A stretch of DNA of 64,000 bases, from the NCBI GenBank assembly GCA_002162755.1, contig MAAS01000013.1:62001-126000 (forward strand), written 5' to 3'. Shown here in pieces: positions 44,330 through 53,267 of this stretch (positions are counted from its first letter, which is position 1; each line of letters starts with the position of its first letter). The stretch is from Gammaproteobacteria bacterium 50_400_T64 (lineage in GTDB: Bacteria > Pseudomonadota > Gammaproteobacteria > Pseudomonadales > Porticoccaceae). A program made the translations under genes and the position numbers. The notes under the pieces were generated by a model. That model did not search any database and was not told where the DNA came from. It saw only the letters and a list, made by a program, of their open reading frames with translations.

Positions 44330-45316
44330 TTGCTACAGATCGGCCCTCATATCATTCACAGTCCGCTGGTACTGGCCCCTATGGCCGGGGTTGCGGATCT
44401 GCCTTTTCGCCGCCTGTGTCGACGTTTTGGCGCGGGCATGGCGGTGACTGAGATGCTCACTGCCGATACGAGCAAGTGGGGCTCGCAGAAGTCCCGTTTT
44501 CGACTACCGGTGCGGGATGAGGCTGAACCCCGAGCGGTGCAGATTGCCGGTGCCGAACCCCGTCAGCTGGCCGAGGCAGCGCAACGCAGTGCTGAGCTCG
44601 GGGCACAGATTATTGACATCAATATGGGCTGTCCGGCGAAAAAAGTGTGTAAGCGAGCGGCGGGTTCTGCGCTGTTGCGCGAAGAGGCGTTGGTCGAAGA
44701 AATTTTACAACGCGTAGTAAAGGCCGTTGATATTCCCGTGACCTTGAAAATTCGTACCGGTTGGGATCTGCAGACTCGCAACGCCGTGGTCATCGCACAG
44801 CTGGCAGAGGATGCCGGTATTCAGGCGCTGACCATACATGGCCGTACGCGGGCCTGTTTGTTTAATGGTGAAGCGGAGTACGACACTATCGCCGAAGTGG
44901 TGGCCAGTGTGGATATTCCGGTGATTGCCAATGGTGATATCACCTCGCCCCAGCGGGCCAAAGCCGTATTGGCGCATACTGGTGCGGCGGCTTTGATGAT
45001 TGGCCGTGGTGCCCAGGGTCAGCCCTGGTTGTTCGGCCAGATAATAGATTTTCTGAATGGTGAGGCGCCTTGCATTCCCACAGGGCGTGAAGTCGTTGCG
45101 GTCATGCTGGAGCATATCAGCGCCATACATGAATACTACGGTGAGACCATGGGTGTACGCATTGCCCGCAAACATGTGGGCTGGTATTTGCAAAAATTAC
45201 AGGTTGAGCGGGCTCACCGCAAGATTTTCAATCAGTTACTTGATAGCGAACAACAGCTCGAATTTATTAATCAATTGCTCTTAATAGCGAATAATAAACA
45301 GGAAATTGCAGCATGA
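44330..45316 (+). CDS. dusB: tRNA-dihydrouridine synthase B
   Basis: A 328-residue FMN enzyme that reduces U17-type positions in the tRNA D loop. Motifs: LAPMAGVADLPFRRLCRR, the catalytic cysteine in NMGCPAKKVCKRAAGSALL, TLKIRTGWD, IHGRTRACLFNGEAEYD, VIANGDITSP and MIGRGAQGQPWLF. TTG 44330 is preferred: GGAGAGG lies six bases upstream and the product MLQIGPHIIHSPL aligns with normal DusB starts; the frame also has GTG 44315. Its stop overlaps the fis start (ATGA), giving translational coupling as in E. coli. Confidence 0.95.
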   Translation: MLQIGPHIIHSPLVLAPMAGVADLPFRRLCRRFGAGMAVTEMLTADTSKWGSQKSRFRLPVRDEAEPRAVQIAGAEPRQLAEAAQRSAELGAQIIDINMGCPAKKVCKRAAGSALLREEALVEEILQRVVKAVDIPVTLKIRTGWDLQTRNAVVIAQLAEDAGIQALTIHGRTRACLFNGEAEYDTIAEVVASVDIPVIANGDITSPQRAKAVLAHTGAAALMIGRGAQGQPWLFGQIIDFLNGEAPCIPTGREVVAVMLEHISAIHEYYGETMGVRIARKHVGWYLQKLQVERAHRKIFNQLLDSEQQLEFINQLLLIANNKQEIAA

Positions 45317-45609
45317 ATTCCGTCCACAAACACGCTTTTGAGTATAGTGATCAACTGCCCGATAGTGGCTCGTCGAGCCAGACTCACTCCCTGCGTTACT
45401 GTGTAGAGCGGGCGATGGAGGAGTACTTTAGTCATCTGGATGGCCAGAGCTGCACCGATTTGTATCAGTTGGTGCTGCAGGAGGTTGAAGATCCTCTGCT
45501 CACTGCCGTGATGAAATACACCCGCAATAATCAGAGCAAAGCGTCAGAAATGCTCGGTTTGAATCGCGGCACCTTGCGCAAAAAACTGAAGCTTTACGAT
45601 TTATTGTAA
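45313..45609 (+). CDS. fis: Nucleoid-associated regulator Fis
   Basis: A 98-residue homodimeric DNA-bending protein. The C-terminal helix-turn-helix is the family hallmark (NQSKASEMLGLNRGTLRKKL), preceded by the dimer helices (SLRYCVERAMEEYFSHLDG). It acts in growth-rate control, recombination and DNA topology. ATG 45313 overlaps the dusB TGA by three bases, so expression depends on dusB translation. Confidence 0.97.
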   Translation: MNSVHKHAFEYSDQLPDSGSSSQTHSLRYCVERAMEEYFSHLDGQSCTDLYQLVLQEVEDPLLTAVMKYTRNNQSKASEMLGLNRGTLRKKLKLYDLL

Positions 45610-45658
45610 GGCTTAAATTTCGCGTTTAATCCTACACGCCACTAACAGGGTAGAAGTT

Positions 45659-47248
45659 ATGACCGACCGTATTATCACCATTCGACGCGCCTTGATTAGC
45701 GTTTCAGATAAAACAGGCATTGTTGAGTTTGCCCGTAAGCTGAACGGTATGGGCGTTGAAATTCTGTCCACGGGCGGTACTTTTCGCCTGCTGGCTGAAA
45801 ACCAGGTTAATGTGGTTGAAGTCTCCGACTACACCGGGTTTCCAGAAATGATGGATGGCCGCGTCAAGACTCTACACCCCAAAGTCCACGGTGGTATTTT
45901 AGGTCGGCGTGGCACGGATGATGAAATCATGGCCGAGCACGACATTCGGCCCATTGACATGGTGGTGGTCAACCTTTACCCCTTTGAACAAACCGTTGCC
46001 AAACCCGATTGCGATCTACTTGATGCGATTGAAAATATCGACATCGGCGGCCCAACCATGGTGCGGGCAGCGGCGAAAAATCATGCCGATGTGGCGATAG
46101 TCGTCAATGTTGATAGCTACGGGGATATTCTCGCCGAGATGTCGGCTAACGATGGTGCCCTTGGCCAAACGCGCCGCTTTGACCTCGCTGTCAGTGCCTT
46201 TGAGCACACCGCTGCCTATGATGGTGCCATCGCCAATTATTTGGGTGCCAAGCTTCCTGTTGCGAAAGATGAGAGTGGCGACAGTGTCTTCCCGCGCACT
46301 TGGAATATGCAATTCCGTAAAGCACAGGTTATGCGTTATGGTGAAAACCCCCATCAGCGTTCAGCCTTTTATGTCGAAAACACCCCCGGTGAAGCGAGCG
46401 TAGCCACGGCAACGCAGTTGCAGGGCAAGGCGCTGTCGTACAACAATATCGCCGATACCGATGCCGCTCTGGAATGCGTTAAGCAGTTCGATGAGCCAAC
46501 CTGTGTGATTGTGAAGCACGCTAACCCCTGTGGTGTGGCCACGGCTCCAAACTTACTCGAGGCTTATGACAAGGCCTTTAATACTGATACCGAGTCGTCT
46601 TTTGGCGGCATTATTGCGGTTAACCGTCCGCTCGATGCGGCAACAGCTCAGGCTATTGTTGATCGCCAGTTTGTCGAAGTAATTATTGCCCCGGCGGTTG
46701 ATGCTGAGGCGATTGAAATTGTCGCGGCGAAGAAAAATGTCAGGTTGCTGTCCTGTGGCCAATGGCAGGCATCAGCCGCCGAGGGTTGGGACTACAAGCG
46801 CGTTAACGGTGGTTTGCTAATACAGGATAGGGATAGCAAGTTAACCGGCGCAGCCGATTTGAAAGTGGTCAGTAAGCGTGCGCCGACGGCGACGGAAATT
46901 GCCGACTTACTCTTCGCCTGGAAAATTGCCAAATTCGTTAAATCAAATGCCATTATTTATTGCCGAGACGCCCAAACTATCGGCGTTGGCGCCGGGCAAA
47001 TGAGCCGCGTTAATTCCGCACGTATCGCCGGTATTAAAGCCGAGCATGCAGGGCTAGAGGTGAAGGGTTCAGTGATGGCTTCCGATGCCTTCTTCCCCTT
47101 CCGCGACGGTATCGACAATGCGGCCGCCGCTGGCATCGCCGCTGTGATTCAGCCCGGTGGTTCGATTCGCGATGAAGAGGTGATCGCCGCTGCGGATGCA
47201 AATGACATGGCTATGGTGTTTACCGGTACTCGCCACTTTCGTCACTAA
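45659..47248 (+). CDS. purH: Bifunctional AICAR formyltransferase/IMP cyclohydrolase
   Basis: A 529-residue enzyme for the last two steps of IMP synthesis. The N-terminal MGS-like IMP cyclohydrolase domain (about 1-195) has [24 protein letters not shown] and [15 protein letters not shown]; the C-terminal formyltransferase has [53 protein letters not shown] and [13 protein letters not shown]. The length equals the E. coli enzyme. It follows fis by 49 bases. Confidence 0.98.
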   Translation: MTDRIITIRRALISVSDKTGIVEFARKLNGMGVEILSTGGTFRLLAENQVNVVEVSDYTGFPEMMDGRVKTLHPKVHGGILGRRGTDDEIMAEHDIRPIDMVVVNLYPFEQTVAKPDCDLLDAIENIDIGGPTMVRAAAKNHADVAIVVNVDSYGDILAEMSANDGALGQTRRFDLAVSAFEHTAAYDGAIANYLGAKLPVAKDESGDSVFPRTWNMQFRKAQVMRYGENPHQRSAFYVENTPGEASVATATQLQGKALSYNNIADTDAALECVKQFDEPTCVIVKHANPCGVATAPNLLEAYDKAFNTDTESSFGGIIAVNRPLDAATAQAIVDRQFVEVIIAPAVDAEAIEIVAAKKNVRLLSCGQWQASAAEGWDYKRVNGGLLIQDRDSKLTGAADLKVVSKRAPTATEIADLLFAWKIAKFVKSNAIIYCRDAQTIGVGAGQMSRVNSARIAGIKAEHAGLEVKGSVMASDAFFPFRDGIDNAAAAGIAAVIQPGGSIRDEEVIAAADANDMAMVFTGTRHFRH

Positions 47249-47295
47249 GCGAGGCGGCCTTTCCTTTTCAATAGCTTCTTAAAGCCAGTGGGTCG

Positions 47296-47541
47296 CTAAT
47301 CGGCCTGCTGGCTTTCCAGTAGCGCTATTTCTTCAGTGCTAGCCGGGGCAAAACGTTTCATGCGTATACCTTCTCTCACAATCGTCTCGTCGAACATCTC
47401 TAGCGGGCGCACCCACAGCCCGCGCTCACCATACAGCGCGCGATAGACGACGTAGTATTCATCGGTTTCACTGTGTTTTGCGATGTTATCGACTGCGTAA
47501 AATTGACCTTTAAAGTGCCTGTAAATACCGGGTTCAATCAT
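47296..47541 (-). CDS. DUF1653 domain protein
   Basis: An 81-residue single-domain protein: PGIYRHFKGQFYAVDNIAKHSE, VVYRALYGERGLWVRPLEMFDE and RMKRF are the standard DUF1653 elements. The family is widespread and small and its role is unknown. The gene converges with purH; an AAAGCCAG/CTGGCTTT inverted repeat (47281-47315) spans the junction. Confidence 0.92.
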   Translation of the reverse strand: MIEPGIYRHFKGQFYAVDNIAKHSETDEYYVVYRALYGERGLWVRPLEMFDETIVREGIRMKRFAPASTEEIALLESQQAD

Positions 47542-47779
47542 TGTTTGAGCTCTTTGTTTGAATGAGTTGGAGGGTTTGTGACCGTGCTATGCCGGCTGCA
47601 TCGCCATGACGGGTATCCATTTTACGCGAAAGGCTTTAAGGCGTTTGAGCAATGCGAACCGTCCTATTAACCCCCAATCTGGATTGGCCAAAAAGCCAAC
47701 GACTGGTCGATGACAAAGACCGTTCGTCTGGGGAGTGAGGTGAAAGTGTGACATTCTGCAGACTTTGCTTTCCGCCACC

Positions 47780-47808
47780 TTGTGATCTACCTATCGGCGA
47801 ACTATAAA
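47780..47808 (+). promoter_or_regulatory. Candidate promoter upstream of purD
   Basis: TTGTGA (47780-47785, four of six consensus bases) and TATAAA (47803-47808, five of six) have the ideal 17-base spacing. Transcription would begin near 47815. It is the best promoter match seen in the 395-base gap between DUF1653 and purD; the rest of the gap, 47542-47779, shows no gene or clear structure. Confidence 0.55.
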
Positions 47809-47814
47809 GATTGT

Positions 47815-47917
47815 TCAGTTTTCATCAATACGATTTCGATGTGTAGTAGGCTCATAAGGGTTTTTTATAAAACCCTCTTTGCGGCGATTGTACCCTCCCG
47901 GTACAATCGCCGTTTTT
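47815..47917 (+). ncRNA. Candidate purD attenuator leader or small RNA
   Basis: About 103 bases from the promoter above to the end of a strong intrinsic terminator. It contains two hairpins: AGGGTTTT/AAAACCCT (47857-47876, loop TTAT), then the 13-pair terminator stem (47882-47912). No open frame of note lies in it. Because only purD lies downstream on this strand, the terminator must act on purD's own leader or end an independent short RNA. No known riboswitch was recognised. Confidence 0.45.
47882..47917 (+). terminator. Strong intrinsic terminator directly before purD
   Basis: CGGCGATTGTACC (47882-47894) pairs perfectly with GGTACAATCGCCG (47900-47912) around a five-base loop CTCCC, followed by TTTTT at 47913-47917. 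The reverse strand lacks a T tract, so it works rightward. It ends only 20 bases before the purD start codon. Confidence 0.85.
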
Positions 47918-47936
47918 ATTGGTGGCGATGGTGACA

Positions 47937-49223
47937 ATGGATATTCTGGTAATAGGTTCGGGTGGTCGTGAACACGCACTGGCCTGGAAAGCCGCACAAG
48001 GTAAATCTATCGGCACGGTGTATGTGGCTTCCGGCAACGGTGGTACGGCTAGCGATGCGCAATTAAAGAATATTCAAATTAGCGCCGATGATTTTAGCGG
48101 GCTGGCAGAATTCGCCGTCGATAAGGCAATAGGCCTGACCATTGTCGGCCCCGAGGCGCCGTTGGTAGACGGTATCGTCGATTACTTCCGTGAGCGAGAC
48201 CTGCCCATTTTTGGCCCCAGTAAAGGCGCTGCCCAGCTCGAAGGTTCTAAAGCTTTCACCAAAGACTTTCTCGCTCGCAATAACATCCCCACAGGTTCTT
48301 ACCAGAGTTTTACTGAGGTGGAGCCTGCCCTGGCCTATTTACAGCAAATGGGTGCGCCCATCGTCGTTAAGGCCGACGGTCTTGCCGCAGGTAAAGGTGT
48401 GATTGTGGCGATGGAACTCGCCGAAGCCGAGGCCGCCGTCAAAGATATGCTCGCCGGTAATGCTTTTGGCGAAGCCGGCCACCGAGTAGTGATCGAAGAA
48501 TTCCTCGACGGCGAAGAAGCCAGTTTTATCGTCATGGTCGACGGTGAAAACGTACTGCCAATGGCCACCAGCCAGGATCACAAGCGCGTGGGTGACGGCG
48601 ACACTGGGCCAAACACCGGTGGTATGGGTGCGTATTCTCCCGCACCCGTGGTCACTGATGTTATTTATCAGCGCATTATGGACGAAGTGATTATGCCCAC
48701 CGTGCGCGGTATGGCTGCCGAAGGTAATGAATACACCGGCTTCCTTTATGCCGGTTTAATGATTGACGCCGAGGGCACTCCGAAAGTTATTGAATACAAC
48801 TGCCGCTTTGGCGACCCTGAAACTCAGCCGATTATGTTGCGTCTGCGCTCGGATCTGGTGGATCTCTGCCTTGCAGCCATCGACAAAAAACTCGCCACCA
48901 CCACTGCAGAGTGGGATGAGCGCAAGGCGGTCGGTATTGTTATCGCGGCAGGTGGCTATCCCGCCAGCTATGAAAAAGGCGCAGTGATTAGCGGCCTGAT
49001 GGCGGAAGAGTCGGACTTGAAAGTGTTCCATGCCGGTACGCAGCAGAGTGATAATGGTGATATTTTGAGCAATGGCGGCCGTGTACTTTGTGTCACCGCA
49101 TTGGGCGATAGTATTGGTGAGGCTCAGCAGCGCGCCTATCAGGCGACGCAAAAAATCAGCTGGAAAGATAGCTTCTACCGCAAGGATATTGGCTGGCGAG
49201 CTATTGCTAGGGAGCAGGGTTAA
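47937..49223 (+). CDS. purD: Phosphoribosylamine--glycine ligase
   Basis: A 428-residue ATP-grasp enzyme for the second step of purine synthesis. MDILVIGSGGREHALAWK is the typical start; VGPEAPLVDGIVDYF, FGPSKGAAQLEGSKAFTKDF, VKADGLAAGKGVIVA, HKRVGDGDTGPNTGGMGAYSP and YNCRFGDPETQPIM are conserved. ATG 47937 is chosen by alignment; in-frame ATG 47928 and TTG 47919 would put the start nearer the terminator, and none has a strong ribosome site. The gene sits 20 bases after the terminator hairpin, so its expression may be conditional. Confidence 0.97.
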   Translation: MDILVIGSGGREHALAWKAAQGKSIGTVYVASGNGGTASDAQLKNIQISADDFSGLAEFAVDKAIGLTIVGPEAPLVDGIVDYFRERDLPIFGPSKGAAQLEGSKAFTKDFLARNNIPTGSYQSFTEVEPALAYLQQMGAPIVVKADGLAAGKGVIVAMELAEAEAAVKDMLAGNAFGEAGHRVVIEEFLDGEEASFIVMVDGENVLPMATSQDHKRVGDGDTGPNTGGMGAYSPAPVVTDVIYQRIMDEVIMPTVRGMAAEGNEYTGFLYAGLMIDAEGTPKVIEYNCRFGDPETQPIMLRLRSDLVDLCLAAIDKKLATTTAEWDERKAVGIVIAAGGYPASYEKGAVISGLMAEESDLKVFHAGTQQSDNGDILSNGGRVLCVTALGDSIGEAQQRAYQATQKISWKDSFYRKDIGWRAIAREQG

Positions 49224-49270
49224 GGGCAAGTTTTTGGCGGGTTGTTGACACTACGGGAAATATTTAAAAG

Positions 49271-49774
49271 ATGGCAGGAGCACCGGTAATATTGGCAGAC
49301 TATGACAGCTCTTGGCCTTCGGTATTTGAAAAGGAAAAAAGTCATTTAATCAATATTGCCGGAGCCTGGTCTCACGGTAGTATTGAGCATGTCGGTAGCA
49401 CAGCCGTTCCCGGAATGGTTGCCAAGCCTGTTATTGATATAATGTTCGGCGTTAAATCTCTTGAAGAGTCGAAGCCAGCAATAAATGCACTTGTAGAGAG
49501 TGGTTACAAGTATTGGTCTTACAAGGCAGAGGTAATGCACTGGTTCTGCAAGCCTTCAGATGCCTTCTGAACCCACCACCTTCATCTGATACCCTTTGAA
49601 AGCCCTCTCTGGGAAGAAAGGATTAAATTTTTTGAGTTGCTTCGTTCCAATAAAAGACTTGCAAGACAATATGTAATCTTAAAGCGAAGATTGGCGGTTG
49701 CCCACAAAGATGATCGCGAAGCATATTCTGAAAAGAAATGGCCCTTTATCCAGCAAGTATTACAGGGTTTGTGA
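49271..49774 (+). pseudogene. GrpB-family protein interrupted by an in-frame TGA
   Basis: The frame reads as a complete GrpB (UPF0157) nucleotidyltransferase-like protein of 167 codons, except for TGA at 49568-49570 (codon 100). Before it: VILADYDSSWPSVFEKEK, SIEHVGSTAVPGMVAKPVIDIM, MHWFCKPSDAF. After it, in the same frame: THHLHLIPFESPLWEE, LARQYVILKRRLA and the final QQVLQGL. The family motif at this point is R-T-H-H-L-H, so the TGA replaces an arginine, consistent with one C-to-T change in CGA. The downstream part has no start of its own. It lies 47 bases after purD. Confidence 0.88.
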
Positions 49775-49810
49775 TGTTCGGGGGCATAGTTTTCACCGCC
49801 AAAAATATTT

Positions 49811-51295
49811 CTAGGCAGGAACCACTTTCCGCTCTTTAGCCCAATGTCTCAGCGCTGCAAGTTTCTCGGCCATAACAATCGCTAGCGGGCTGGTCTTATG
49901 GATTTCATCCAGTAACAAATCTGTTGTGACCTCCGTATCCTGAGCCAGAGCGCTGTAAAGGGCGGCGACAACGGCCTGCTCAATCTCTGCGCCTGAAAAC
50001 TGTTCCGAAGCGGCAACCAGCTCTTCCAGGGCAAATTCCTCGGGCTTGAGTTCTCTATTTTGCAGGTGAATGGTGAAGATCATTTTTCGGGCTTGTGCTT
50101 CGGGCAGGTCGACAAAAAACAATTCATCAAAGCGTCCTTTACGCACCAGCTCCGGCGGTAATTGGGTAATGTCATTCGAAGTGGCGACTAGAAAAACACG
50201 ACCTTTGTGTTCAGCCATCCAGGTTAACAGCGTGGCGAGTACACGCCCTGAAACGCCGCCGTCATTACTATCGCTACTAATGCCCTTTTCAATTTCATCC
50301 AGCCATAAGACGCAGGGCGACATGCTTTCTGCGAGCTGTAGCGACTCGCGTAGATTGCGTTCGGTTTCACCGTGAAACTTGTTGTACAGCGCCCCCATGT
50401 CGAGTTTCAGCAGCGGCACTTGCCAGGTACCAGCAACGGCACGGGCGGCGAGGCTTTTGCCCCCGCCCTGTACACCAAGCAGTAAAATACCTTTTGGCGT
50501 GTCCATGCCCTCTACGTCGCCTCTGAAAACATCGTGGCGCTTACTTAGCCATTGCTTAAGATTGTTCATGCCGCCGATTTTGGCCAGCGCCTCAGTTTGA
50601 TATTCATAACTGAGCACGCCATCCATGCCCATCAAATCAAATTTGGCTTTGTTGAGTGCGGGTAAATCGGAGTCGGTAATAGCGCCGTCGTCGACAATTG
50701 CACTGCGCGCGAGTCGTCTTACTTCGGCATGGGTCAGGCCCTGCAAGCTGGAGACCAGTTGTTGCAGGGTGGCGTTGTCGGCACGTACTTTGCGACCGTC
50801 TTTGCTACGGGCCCATTTTTTTGCCTCGTCGCGAACGATGGTCAAAATTTGCTCGCGGTTAGGTGGCGATATTTCAAATCGGGCGCTTAGTCGGCTGAGT
50901 TCCGGGGGTAATTTCAAGCGATGACTAATCAGTACAATAGTCAGTGAGCCGCCATTGTGGCGCAGGGCGATGTCTTTGAGTTGCCGCGTGTGCTTGGGGT
51001 GTTCATCGCCAAACCAGGGGTGGAAGTCGCACAGGGCATAGATGCCAGGCTCGGCTCGATGTTTAAGGTAGTCGAGAATGGCTTCAGGTTCGGTGTGTTT
51101 AGCGGATTGCTCTACTTGTAGGCCAAAACCTCCACGCTTGAGTCCGTCGGTGATGGACCATTGAAAAAGGCTGCTATTCCGTTTGCGGGCAAGGCGGAGT
51201 AAAAGATCGATAGCCCGTCTTTCGTCCCAGGTTTCTAGTGCCACCAGTGGAATACCGGCTTCGATAACCAGGTTCAGGTCGTGGGCGTCTTGCAT
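49811..51295 (-). CDS. Ycf46-like AAA family ATPase
   Basis: A 494-residue protein. Residues about 1-215 form a non-canonical N-terminal domain (VALETWDERRAIDLLLRLAR, FEISPPNREQIL) that looks like a degenerate P-loop domain, followed by a FtsH-like AAA module: Walker A GVQGGGKS (274-281), Walker B VLWLDEIEKG (D332, E333), sensor 1 VATSNDITQLPPEL and arginine fingers in RKGRFDELFFVDLP. This architecture matches the Ycf46 family of cyanobacteria, plastids and many proteobacteria, whose function is not settled. ATG 51295 follows AAGGAG by seven bases; the longer TTG 51310 start would lie inside the ribosome site. Confidence 0.9.
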   Translation of the reverse strand: MQDAHDLNLVIEAGIPLVALETWDERRAIDLLLRLARKRNSSLFQWSITDGLKRGGFGLQVEQSAKHTEPEAILDYLKHRAEPGIYALCDFHPWFGDEHPKHTRQLKDIALRHNGGSLTIVLISHRLKLPPELSRLSARFEISPPNREQILTIVRDEAKKWARSKDGRKVRADNATLQQLVSSLQGLTHAEVRRLARSAIVDDGAITDSDLPALNKAKFDLMGMDGVLSYEYQTEALAKIGGMNNLKQWLSKRHDVFRGDVEGMDTPKGILLLGVQGGGKSLAARAVAGTWQVPLLKLDMGALYNKFHGETERNLRESLQLAESMSPCVLWLDEIEKGISSDSNDGGVSGRVLATLLTWMAEHKGRVFLVATSNDITQLPPELVRKGRFDELFFVDLPEAQARKMIFTIHLQNRELKPEEFALEELVAASEQFSGAEIEQAVVAALYSALAQDTEVTTDLLLDEIHKTSPLAIVMAEKLAALRHWAKERKVVPA

Positions 51296-51398
51296 CTTAA
51301 TCTCCTTCAATCAGGCCGCTAGTTGTGGGCCTATGGCTGTTTGCGAGCGAGATTTTGCTACAATTAGGCTGTGTTAGGTAAATCCATTGGTGAAAATG

Positions 51399-52040
51399 AT
51401 GACTGTACGCCACTTTTCTGGGCTGGACCGATTATTGATGCAAGCAGATGTTGCGCTGCGTACGCTGGGCAGCAGTCCCCGCCCTCAGCGGGTTTCTCCG
51501 GCGGCACCGGAAAGTGAAGCCACGTTGAGTGTGGAAGAAAAGCGACTCGCGGCATCGTTGATGCGCGTTAATCACAGTGGTGAGGTTTGTGCTCAGGCCT
51601 TGTATCAAGGCCAAGCTTTAACAGCAAAGAAGGCCAGTATGCAAGCTGATATGGAGGCTGCCGCTAGCGAAGAAATCGACCATCTGGCGTGGTGTGAGCA
51701 GCGAATTAAGGAGCTTGATAGTTATACAAGTGTACTCAATCCGCTGTGGTACGGCCTTTCCTTTGGTATCGGTGCGGGCGCGGGGGCAATTAGTGATCGC
51801 CTTAGTCTTGGCTTCGTTGCCGCTACCGAAGAGCAGGTGTGCAAGCATTTAAAGGGGCATTTAAGTGAATTGCCAGAAGATGATAATAAAAGCCGCGCCA
51901 TTGTTAAGCAGATGGTTGAGGATGAAGAAGCTCATGCTGTCAGCGCCTTGCGCAATGGCGGTTTGCCTTTCCCCTCGCCGCTCAAAGCGGCAATGGGTTT
52001 GGTGGCGAAGGCCATGACAGAAAGCAGCAGCCGCTTTTAA
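51399..52040 (+). CDS. coq7: 2-nonaprenyl-3-methyl-6-methoxy-1,4-benzoquinol hydroxylase
   Basis: A di-iron monooxygenase for the penultimate ubiquinone step. The about 213-residue protein has the paired iron-binding motifs [40 protein letters not shown] and [12 protein letters not shown] (E and ExxH in each half). It replaces UbiF in many gammaproteobacteria. ATG 51399 is preceded by GGTGA at five bases; ATG 51396 and TTG 51387 are in frame too. It converges with the LysR gene. Confidence 0.95.
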   Translation: MTVRHFSGLDRLLMQADVALRTLGSSPRPQRVSPAAPESEATLSVEEKRLAASLMRVNHSGEVCAQALYQGQALTAKKASMQADMEAAASEEIDHLAWCEQRIKELDSYTSVLNPLWYGLSFGIGAGAGAISDRLSLGFVAATEEQVCKHLKGHLSELPEDDNKSRAIVKQMVEDEEAHAVSALRNGGLPFPSPLKAAMGLVAKAMTESSSRF

Positions 52041-52052
52041 GGGGCTTGCCCG

Positions 52053-52082
52053 TTATTTACGGGACTTTTATTTACGGGACTT
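52053..52082. repeat. 15-bp perfect tandem duplication at the LysR gene end
   Basis: TTATTTACGGGACTT occurs twice without a gap (52053-52067 and 52068-52082). The LysR stop codon (52072-52074 on the reverse strand) lies in the second copy, and because 15 is a multiple of three the first copy carries a second in-frame stop. Confidence 0.95.
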
Positions 52083-53049
52083 CGTTACCAAATTCGTCGA
52101 TGCCGCGTTCGTGGCGCAGGCCTTGGACAATGTCGAGAATCTTTTCTTTAATCCAGGTGTGAGTGGGTGAGTTCAGTGTGCGGCGATGCTGTACCAGCAC
52201 GGCAGGTATTTCTGGGTAGTGCTCGATTTCTTTGGGGTAGGGCTTGCGGACAATTTCGTAGTATTCGCCCTCTTGCTTCAAGTCATCCATGGTCGCCATC
52301 ATCAGGCAGTCTGATGTGTTGAGGGTGTCTAGAGCGGTCATTAACTGGTCGGTAGTTAACGCTTTTCGCCGCTTGCGGCCTAGTTCATGGAGCATGCGAT
52401 CGAAGCGGCTTTCAGTATTAGGTGAAACTTTATCGGCTATCAGCAAGAAATACTGGATAAAAGGGTACTCCAGCATTTCGTCCAGTGTTGGATTGCAGTT
52501 AGAGAGCGGGTGGCCCTTGCGCATCCACACGGCGGGGCGGAAATTGCCAAGAGGTGTTACAACAAAGTCCTTGGGCAGTGGCTTCCTAACTTCCATGGCG
52601 AAATCGATTTCGCCGGATTCCAGCAACTGTTCGTAGTTGTCGTCAATATTTGACAGCGCAAGGGAAATGCCGGGGGATTTTGCCTGTAGCACTTTGGTGA
52701 GCTCGGGGACTGTTTGTACCGCCATAAATTCGGGGGCGACAATATGCATCGAAGTACTGTGCGTTGCTGGGTCAAACTCCTGTTTTTCCAGAACTGTTGA
52801 GACGCTATTCAGTATTTCAGGTAATTGGCGTTGTATTTCAAGTGCGCGAGGCGTGGCCACCAGGCCGCGACCACTACGGGTAAATAGAGGGTCATCGAAG
52901 GCGTTGCGTAGGCGGAGCAGGGTCTTGCTCATTGCGGGTTGGGTGACGAACATTCGCTCAGCGGCACGGGTGACATTGCGCTCTTCAAGTAAAACTTGCA
53001 TGGCGACTAAGAGGTTCAGATCAACACGTGAGAGGGAGTCTACAGGCAT
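52072..53049 (-). CDS. LysR family transcriptional regulator
   Basis: A 325-residue regulator with an N-terminal winged helix-turn-helix (DLNLLVAMQVLLEERNVT, AAERMFVTQPAMSKTL, LRNAFDDPLFTRSGRGLV) and a periplasmic-binding-like effector domain from about residue 95. The DNA-binding part resembles the NodD/LeuO-like branch (FVTQPAMSKTLLRLR). The effector and targets are unknown; no divergent target gene is adjacent, since OsmC upstream is on the same strand 340 bases away. Confidence 0.92.
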   Translation of the reverse strand: MPVDSLSRVDLNLLVAMQVLLEERNVTRAAERMFVTQPAMSKTLLRLRNAFDDPLFTRSGRGLVATPRALEIQRQLPEILNSVSTVLEKQEFDPATHSTSMHIVAPEFMAVQTVPELTKVLQAKSPGISLALSNIDDNYEQLLESGEIDFAMEVRKPLPKDFVVTPLGNFRPAVWMRKGHPLSNCNPTLDEMLEYPFIQYFLLIADKVSPNTESRFDRMLHELGRKRRKALTTDQLMTALDTLNTSDCLMMATMDDLKQEGEYYEIVRKPYPKEIEHYPEIPAVLVQHRRTLNSPTHTWIKEKILDIVQGLRHERGIDEFGNEVP

Positions 53050-53232
53050 GGCATAAGTTCTAGTTATTGGTGTTGTCTTTTATTATAGCTCAAGATCATA
53101 CTTGAAGAAATGCGGATTACTGAGAAGAGTGTCACATTAAGTGCTCGTAGGCTTTCAGCGGGTGTGGTTGGTGGGGTGTTTGTGGAAATCTAAAGATAAT
53201 CGAATGTTATGGTATTTATAAAAACAATACAT

Positions 53233-53261
53233 TTCATTTATATCGCAAGGATATCTATAGT
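53233..53261 (+). promoter_or_regulatory. Candidate promoter of the 53.3-kb small RNA
   Basis: TTCATT (53233-53238) and TATAGT (53256-53261, five of six consensus bases) are 17 bases apart in an AT-rich stretch. The -35 box is weak. The predicted start is near 53268, just before the first hairpin. Confidence 0.35.
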
Positions 53262-53267
53262 TCATCC

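Noticed and set aside
47587-47778. 63-codon leftward frame between DUF1653 and the purD promoter
   Set aside because: No family likeness or ribosome site; probably chance in an untranslated region.
49568-49570. TGA in GrpB as a selenocysteine codon
   Set aside because: The family has arginine here, not cysteine, and no SECIS-like hairpin follows; a nonsense mutation is simpler.
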